DNA of 36,153 bases, from the NCBI GenBank assembly GCA_947465505.1, contig CANIBN010000005.1, positions 1 to 36,153 on the forward strand. The letters run 5' to 3'. The DNA comes from Acidimicrobiales bacterium. GTDB taxonomy: Bacteria > Actinomycetota > Acidimicrobiia > Acidimicrobiales > Ilumatobacteraceae. Under the pieces are notes generated by a model that did not search any database, had not been told where the DNA came from, and saw only the letters and a list, made by a program, of their open reading frames with translations. Of this stretch, positions 32,258 through 36,153 are shown in pieces. The position numbers and the translations under genes are program-made. Numbering within the stretch: position 1 is the stretch's first letter; each line of letters opens with the position of its first letter.

Positions 32258-33570
32258 ACGGTCGCCAACACGATCCGCTCGACCACTCCATCCGCTCCGC
32301 CCTCCACGACATCGTGTCCGAGAGCCCCACCCCTGGCGAGTTGCCGGTGCGCTCGCTCGAACTGCGCCGCACGGCCGAGCCGGTGCGTTCGCGCCGCCCG
32401 ATGCTCGTGGCCGCAGCGGCCATCATCGCCGTGGCCGGTGTGGCCGGCACGGTCGCCGTCGCCAACCGGTCGTCCGGTCCGTCCAACCTTGGCACTGCCG
32501 ACACGATCGAGCAGTCCGACACGAGCGTCCCGACCGTCGCACCGACCACTTCGACCACTTCGACCACTGGGCTCGACGAGACGAGCACCGCACGGTTGCT
32601 CTATCCCATCGCCGCCGAGATGGACGTGTCTGGCGCGGTTTCCGCCGCATCAGTCAACGCCAGGGTGACCGGCACGGACTCCACCTGGATCGCCCACTCC
32701 ACGGCCTTCGTCACCCCCGAGGGTCACGTCGTCTCGGCGCAGGAGCAGAGCCGAGCGCTCGACCCTGTTCCTGCGGAACTGCCGACGCGAACGGTAGGTG
32801 ACAACGTGTTCCATCTCAGCAACGAGGAGGGCAACCGCGTCTACTTCGCAGCGGGCACCTGCCGCGCGGTGGCGGTGCTCCCCGGCAGCGAGACCTCGAA
32901 GTCCGAGCCGTGGTCGAACGATGCCCTCACGCTGATGGCAACGGTGGACCTCACGAGTCCCGACCGTTGGGTCACCGCGCCGAAGGGCTGGACGGAGATC
33001 GAGGGTGGTTTCGCCGAACTCATTTACGACGTCTCGTTCGCCGCGAACAAGCGTGGCCTCACCGGCACGAAGGCTCACCTGCGCCAGGCATTCGCGCCGC
33101 TCGGACTGCTCATCGGCGCCTCTGTGGGAATGGTGCGCGCCGAGCAGGTCACGATGAAGGGCCTGCCGGAGGGAACGAGCGATCAGGCTTGGGTACTCGT
33201 CAACAGCGATGGCCTGACCTACCTCGGATGGAACACCACGTTCGGATCGGCGTTGCTATTCCTCGAGGGTGACGATCCCTTCGCTGGCGGCGAGTTCCCG
33301 GGCGTGGTGCTCGAAGCCGGTCACGGCGAACTCTGGAACGCAGGGCTCACCGCAACGGCACAGGCAGCCGCACAGTCCTCCACCGAGACGACCATCCCCC
33401 GCGGCTCAGGCGATGTGACCACGAGCTATCCCGAGTCCGTGCAAATCGACACAACGGTTCAGATCACCGAGCAGTCGACCACGAGCTACCCGGAAGGCGT
33501 GACTCCCACCACGAGCCAGATCGCCGTGTCCACCACTCCGGCTTCCTGCAGTACTCCCGAAAACGGCTGA
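32254..33570 (+). CDS. Single-span membrane protein, probable anti-sigma factor
   Basis: This 438-residue protein has a cytoplasmic N-terminus of ~48 residues, one transmembrane helix (about 49-68, PMLVAAAAIIAVAGVAGTVA), a Thr/Ser-rich stalk (PTVAPTTSTTSTTG), and a large extracytoplasmic domain of unknown fold with a Thr-rich tail. The layout and the ATGA overlap with the ECF sigma gene suggest it holds the sigma factor at the membrane. The N-terminal part lacks a zinc H-x3-C-x2-C motif, so it would not be a ZAS-type anti-sigma factor. The extracytoplasmic domain is not recognised. The second 58-bp palindrome follows eight bases after the stop. Confidence 0.6.
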   Translation: MNGRQHDPLDHSIRSALHDIVSESPTPGELPVRSLELRRTAEPVRSRRPMLVAAAAIIAVAGVAGTVAVANRSSGPSNLGTADTIEQSDTSVPTVAPTTSTTSTTGLDETSTARLLYPIAAEMDVSGAVSAASVNARVTGTDSTWIAHSTAFVTPEGHVVSAQEQSRALDPVPAELPTRTVGDNVFHLSNEEGNRVYFAAGTCRAVAVLPGSETSKSEPWSNDALTLMATVDLTSPDRWVTAPKGWTEIEGGFAELIYDVSFAANKRGLTGTKAHLRQAFAPLGLLIGASVGMVRAEQVTMKGLPEGTSDQAWVLVNSDGLTYLGWNTTFGSALLFLEGDDPFAGGEFPGVVLEAGHGELWNAGLTATAQAAAQSSTETTIPRGSGDVTTSYPESVQIDTTVQITEQSTTSYPEGVTPTTSQIAVSTTPASCSTPENG

Positions 33571-33577
33571 ACCCACC

Positions 33578-33635
33578 TCGGTTTCCGGGCTTATTCCTGG
33601 TCGATTATCGACCAGGAATAAGCCCGGAATACGGG
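33578..33635. repeat. 58-bp palindromic repeat, copy 2
   Basis: The same element as at 31644-31701: stem 33583-33604 with 33608-33629, loop TTA. It lies between two convergent genes. Copies differ at only two of 58 bases, both in the loop. Confidence 0.9.
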
Positions 33636-33663
33636 AGGTTTTGGGGGCCGCCCGAACGGAGGG

Positions 33664-34023
33664 TTAGCGGTGGATGGCGTTGAGGTAGTTGTAGACCGTG
33701 ATCCGCGAGACGCCCATAGCGTCGGCGACATCCTCGACGGCGCGACGCAGGATGAATGCGCCACGTTCGTCGAGCAGACGGATCGCACGCTGCTTGTCCT
33801 CGCGTGAGAGGTCGGGAAGCCTGCCCCCGAGGTCTCGTTCCACTCCTTCGATGAGCCGGTCGAGTGCACCGTGCAGAGCAGGTAAACGCACCGCTACCAC
33901 CACCTGTCCGTCCCACACGATCGGGATGTCGGACGGTTCACGGTCTGCGGCAGCAACGAACTCGCCACCCATCGCCCGCACAAGCGGAGCGATCGAACTG
34001 AGCAGTGGGTGCTGGTCGTTCAC
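33664..34023 (-). CDS. Small HTH regulator with YheO-type C-terminal helix-turn-helix
   Basis: The 119-residue protein ends in a helix-turn-helix of the HTH_22/YheO type: REDKQRAIRLLDERGAFILR, RRAVEDVADAMGVSRITVYN, then YLNAIHR. The N-terminal part (about 1-65) may be a small PAS-like ligand domain (GGEFVAAADREPSDIPIVWD) similar to the YheO-PAS region but shorter. It is probably a transcription factor. The GTG at 34023 overlaps the stop of the small upstream gene as GTGA, so the two are coupled and likely function together. The frame stays open upstream but that part is not protein-like. Confidence 0.72.
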   Translation of the reverse strand: MNDQHPLLSSIAPLVRAMGGEFVAAADREPSDIPIVWDGQVVVAVRLPALHGALDRLIEGVERDLGGRLPDLSREDKQRAIRLLDERGAFILRRAVEDVADAMGVSRITVYNYLNAIHR

Positions 34024-34271
34024 GGCGTGCCCCCGTCGAGCACGTCGACCTGGAACGACACGTGGGTGGCACCGCCCCAAAGCGCTGCACGAAGGATCTC
34101 CTGGATGAGCGACGGAGCCTCGCCGGCCGACACGATGGCCTCCGAGCTGAACGGACCGTGCTCGAGTGTGTACCCGCGACCTTCGACCGCCCGCCACACC
34201 GAGAGGACGTGCTCTCCCGGCTGACCGTCAACGAACGGCTCAACCGTGAACTCCAATCGCACTCGGCTCAT
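34020..34271 (-). CDS. Small thiamine-binding-like (MTH1187/YkoF-type) protein
   Basis: This 83-residue protein has a beta-alpha-beta-beta-alpha-beta-like pattern with VRLEFTVEPFVDGQPGEHV at the start, LEHGPFSSEAI in the middle and GGATHVSFQVDV at the end. This resembles the thiamine-binding fold of the MTH1187/YkoF superfamily. Such proteins bind thiamine or its pyrimidine part. GAGG six bases upstream supports the ATG at 34271. It is coupled to the HTH gene behind it, so a ligand-sensing pair controlling vitamin uptake or synthesis is plausible, but this is inference. Confidence 0.55.
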   Translation of the reverse strand: MSRVRLEFTVEPFVDGQPGEHVLSVWRAVEGRGYTLEHGPFSSEAIVSAGEAPSLIQEILRAALWGGATHVSFQVDVLDGGTP

Positions 34272-34331
34272 CAGGTACCTCGTTGTGAGCGGTCCGTCGA
34301 GCTGGCGGATCCGGAACCCTGAGCATACGAA

Positions 34332-34826
34332 TCACAGGAGTGGCAGCACCAGCGCCACGCTGTCGGGGACGAAATCGAGCGAGCCAGCAGCCCCGCGCTG
34401 AATCTTTTCCAACGTCATCCAGTGCGCCTCTGACACCTCACCATCGGCGAAACGCACCCTGCCATCCCAGCGCACCCGGTACACCACTGCGATCTCCGCA
34501 ACGTCGGCATCTTCGTAGGTGCCGGCCCCAAGCCGCTCGAGTGCCACATCCTCGATACCGAGTTCTTCGGCGAGTTCCCGTACGGCCCCGTCGTCGTAGG
34601 TCTCGCCCGATGCCAGCACGCCGCCGGCCGCAAGGTCCCACCGACCCGGCCACACATCCTTGTGGTCTGCACGGCGGTGCACGAGCACGTCGCCCGACGA
34701 CGACGTCACCACCACGAACACCGTTCGGTGGCGCAGCCGACCCACCCGCATCTCACGCCGTGTTGCGACGCGCACCACACGGTCGTGTTCGTCGACGATG
34801 TCGACCAGTTCGTCTGCACTGCCCAC
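34332..34826 (-). CDS. Nudix hydrolase
   Basis: This 164-residue hydrolase cleaves nucleoside diphosphates linked to another group. The Nudix box G-x5-E-x7-R-E-x2-E-E-x-G is complete (GGVLASGETYDDGAVRELAE, followed by ELGI). The N-terminal part (DELVDIVDEHDRVVRVATRR, HRTVFVVVTSSSG) is close to the YfcD/isopentenyl-diphosphate-isomerase-like subgroup, but the specific substrate cannot be told. The GTG at 34826 is divergent from the amidohydrolase gene with only 22 bases between. Confidence 0.9.
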   Translation of the reverse strand: MGSADELVDIVDEHDRVVRVATRREMRVGRLRHRTVFVVVTSSSGDVLVHRRADHKDVWPGRWDLAAGGVLASGETYDDGAVRELAEELGIEDVALERLGAGTYEDADVAEIAVVYRVRWDGRVRFADGEVSEAHWMTLEKIQRGAAGSLDFVPDSVALVLPLL

Positions 34827-34832
34827 GGTGGA

Positions 34833-34842
34833 GTCCTACCAT
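34833..34842. promoter_or_regulatory. Overlapping divergent -10 boxes of the Nudix and amidohydrolase genes
   Basis: On the plus strand TACCAT (34837-34842) is followed by six bases and the ATG of the amidohydrolase. On the minus strand TAGGAC (34838-34833) is followed by six bases and the GTG of the Nudix gene. The two boxes share two bases. The plus-strand box fits TANNNT; the minus one lacks the final T and is weaker. Confidence 0.5.
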
Positions 34843-34848
34843 GCGGTT

Positions 34849-36078
34849 ATGCCCGAACACTCACTGGACACGCTCGTCGAGGAGTCTCACGATCTCCTCT
34901 CGGCCGCCATCGATCTGCGGCGTGACCTCCATCGCTGGCCCGAGCAGGGCAACCACAACCCGATCACCCGGGATCGCATTCTCGAATCGCTGGAGTCGCT
35001 CAATCTCGGCATCACCCGCCACACCACCACCTCTGGCGTTGCCGCGATGCTGACCGGCGCACTGCCCGGCCCGACCGTGCTATTGCGAGCAGACACCGAC
35101 GCGCTGCCCATGCCGGAAGACACCGGGCTCGACTTCTCCTCCCGCATCGAGCAGACCATGCATGCCTGTGGCCACGACACGCACGTCGCCATGTTGGTCG
35201 GTGCGGCTCGACTGCTCGCTGCGCGCAAGGACACGCTGCGCGGGCGTGTGCTGTTCATGTTCCAGCCGGGGGAGGAGGGTCATCACGGCGCCCGCTACAT
35301 GCTGGAGGAGGGTCTGCTCGATGTGGCTCCGCTAGCCGACGGCACACCCTCACCGATTACTGGCGCCTACGCGCTGCACACCACCTCGGCTGCGCACACC
35401 GGCGTCATCGCCTCCCGGCCCGGTCCGGTGATGGCCTCAGCCGATCGACTGCTCATCACCGTGACCGGTCGCGGTGGACACGCCTCCGAGCCGTTCCGCA
35501 CGATCGACCCGATCCCGATCGCCTGCGAGATCGTCCAGGCGCTACAGACCATGGTGACCCGGCGCATCGACGTGTTCGACCCGTCGGTGGTGACCGTGGC
35601 TCGCATCAGCGCCGGCACCACGAACAACGTCATCCCCGAAACCGCCGAGATCGAGGGCACCATCCGTGCTGTCAGCGAACGCACCCGCGCACGGGTGCAT
35701 GACGGGATCAAGCGGGTGGCCGAAGGTGTTGCCTCTGCCCACGAGGCATCGGTGACGGTGGAGATCGACTACGGCTATCCCGTCACCGTGAACGGTGAGG
35801 ATGCGGCGAACTTCGGGCTCGACCTCGCCCGCAGCATTGTGGGTGCAGATCGTGTGGCGACCTTGCCCCACCCGGTGATGGGTGCCGAGGACTTCAGCTA
35901 CGTGCTGCAGCGAGTACCCGGGGCGATGTTGTTCCTCGGCGGCACTCCGTGGGACAAGGACACGGCAACCGCAGCACCCAACCACTCGAACCGGGTGTTC
36001 TTCGACGAAGAGGCCATGGTGTCGGGGATGGCGATGTATGCCGGCATGGCGCTCCGCCACCTCGATACACAGCCCTAA
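34849..36078 (+). CDS. M20 family amidohydrolase/peptidase
   Basis: This 409-residue metal-dependent hydrolase belongs to the M20D group that cleaves N-acyl amino acids (hippurate or indole-acetyl-amino acid type). Visible landmarks are DLRRDLHRWPE, LLRADTDALPMPEDTGLDF, MHACGHDTHVAMLVGAARLL, FMFQPGEEGHHGARYMLEEG and GAEDFSYVLQRVPGAMLFLG, which together hold the metal ligands. The cytoplasmic enzyme probably takes part in peptide or acyl-amino acid turnover; the substrate is unknown. The ATG at 34849 follows a TACCAT box by six bases. A longer frame upstream is only the antiphase of the Nudix gene. Confidence 0.92.
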   Translation: MPEHSLDTLVEESHDLLSAAIDLRRDLHRWPEQGNHNPITRDRILESLESLNLGITRHTTTSGVAAMLTGALPGPTVLLRADTDALPMPEDTGLDFSSRIEQTMHACGHDTHVAMLVGAARLLAARKDTLRGRVLFMFQPGEEGHHGARYMLEEGLLDVAPLADGTPSPITGAYALHTTSAAHTGVIASRPGPVMASADRLLITVTGRGGHASEPFRTIDPIPIACEIVQALQTMVTRRIDVFDPSVVTVARISAGTTNNVIPETAEIEGTIRAVSERTRARVHDGIKRVAEGVASAHEASVTVEIDYGYPVTVNGEDAANFGLDLARSIVGADRVATLPHPVMGAEDFSYVLQRVPGAMLFLGGTPWDKDTATAAPNHSNRVFFDEEAMVSGMAMYAGMALRHLDTQP

Positions 36079-36106
36079 CCCGACACGTCCCCACACACCA
36101 CCGTTG

Positions 36107-36153
36107 TTCTCGGTCTCCAAACTTCACGTTTTGAGCGTTTTGGGGACCGAGAA
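36107..36153. terminator. Hairpin after the amidohydrolase gene (runs to window end)
   Basis: TTCTCGGTC at 36107-36115 pairs with GACCGAGAA at 36145-36153, and CCAAA/TTTGG extend the stem inwards with a G-T wobble. It starts 29 bases after the stop codon. It reaches the last base of the window, so any following T-tract is out of view. Confidence 0.45.

Overview
This window is 36 kb of G+C-rich bacterial chromosome with almost every base in a gene. It looks like a high-GC actinobacterium, most likely of the class Acidimicrobiia. That placement is inference from four things: a SigR/RsrA-type sigma and zinc anti-sigma pair, a Gram-positive type Tad pilus locus, a methionine aminopeptidase with an N-terminal SEC-C zinc motif, and many genes that start 6-8 bases after a TANNNT box (leaderless transcripts). 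No tRNA, rRNA or CRISPR array was seen, and no gene-free stretch exceeds 300 bases.

Layout. 1-4298 (minus strand): a class I glutamine amidotransferase and an APC amino-acid permease, followed by nuoA-B-C-D of respiratory complex I (nuoD runs off the left edge). 4319-8180 (plus): threonine dehydratase, an ECF sigma factor with its zinc anti-sigma factor, a 46-residue membrane protein, tilS, and a phosphatase-fold protein that has lost its catalytic cysteine. 8224-9871: an orphan TnpB (RNA-guided nuclease of IS605-like elements) sitting between the arms of an imperfect inverted repeat. 9862-11409 (minus): a secreted M23 peptidase with a Thr-rich repeat linker. 11499-16875 (plus): a renalase-like oxidoreductase, an O-acetylhomoserine sulfhydrylase-type enzyme, a CoA-binding protein and clpC, closed by a strong terminator. 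16961-20601: an LppM-like lipoprotein with a cytoplasmic winged helix (minus), divergent from radA and disA (plus), that is, DNA repair and c-di-AMP synthesis.

20617-28098 (minus) is a ten-gene Tad/Flp pilus cluster: SAF protein, degenerate CpaE-like ATPase, TadA, TadB, TadC, pilin, two TadE-like proteins, a TadG-like protein and a membrane-anchored SARP/BTAD regulator. Most neighbouring genes overlap or nearly touch, so they are probably translationally coupled. Two nearly identical 24-bp palindromes stand upstream of the two likely transcription starts of this cluster.

28239-36078 holds map, an orphan N6-adenine DNA methyltransferase that overlaps map tail to tail, coaA, an ECF sigma/membrane anti-sigma-like pair bracketed by two copies of a 58-bp palindrome, a small HTH regulator with a thiamine-binding-like protein, a Nudix hydrolase, and an M20 amidohydrolase.

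The best leads are the 58-bp palindrome pair, the Tad operator candidates, two membrane-tethered winged-helix regulators (LppM-wHTH and TM-SARP), the cysteine-less phosphatase and the inverted repeat around tnpB. All identifications are from reading the sequence; no database search was run.
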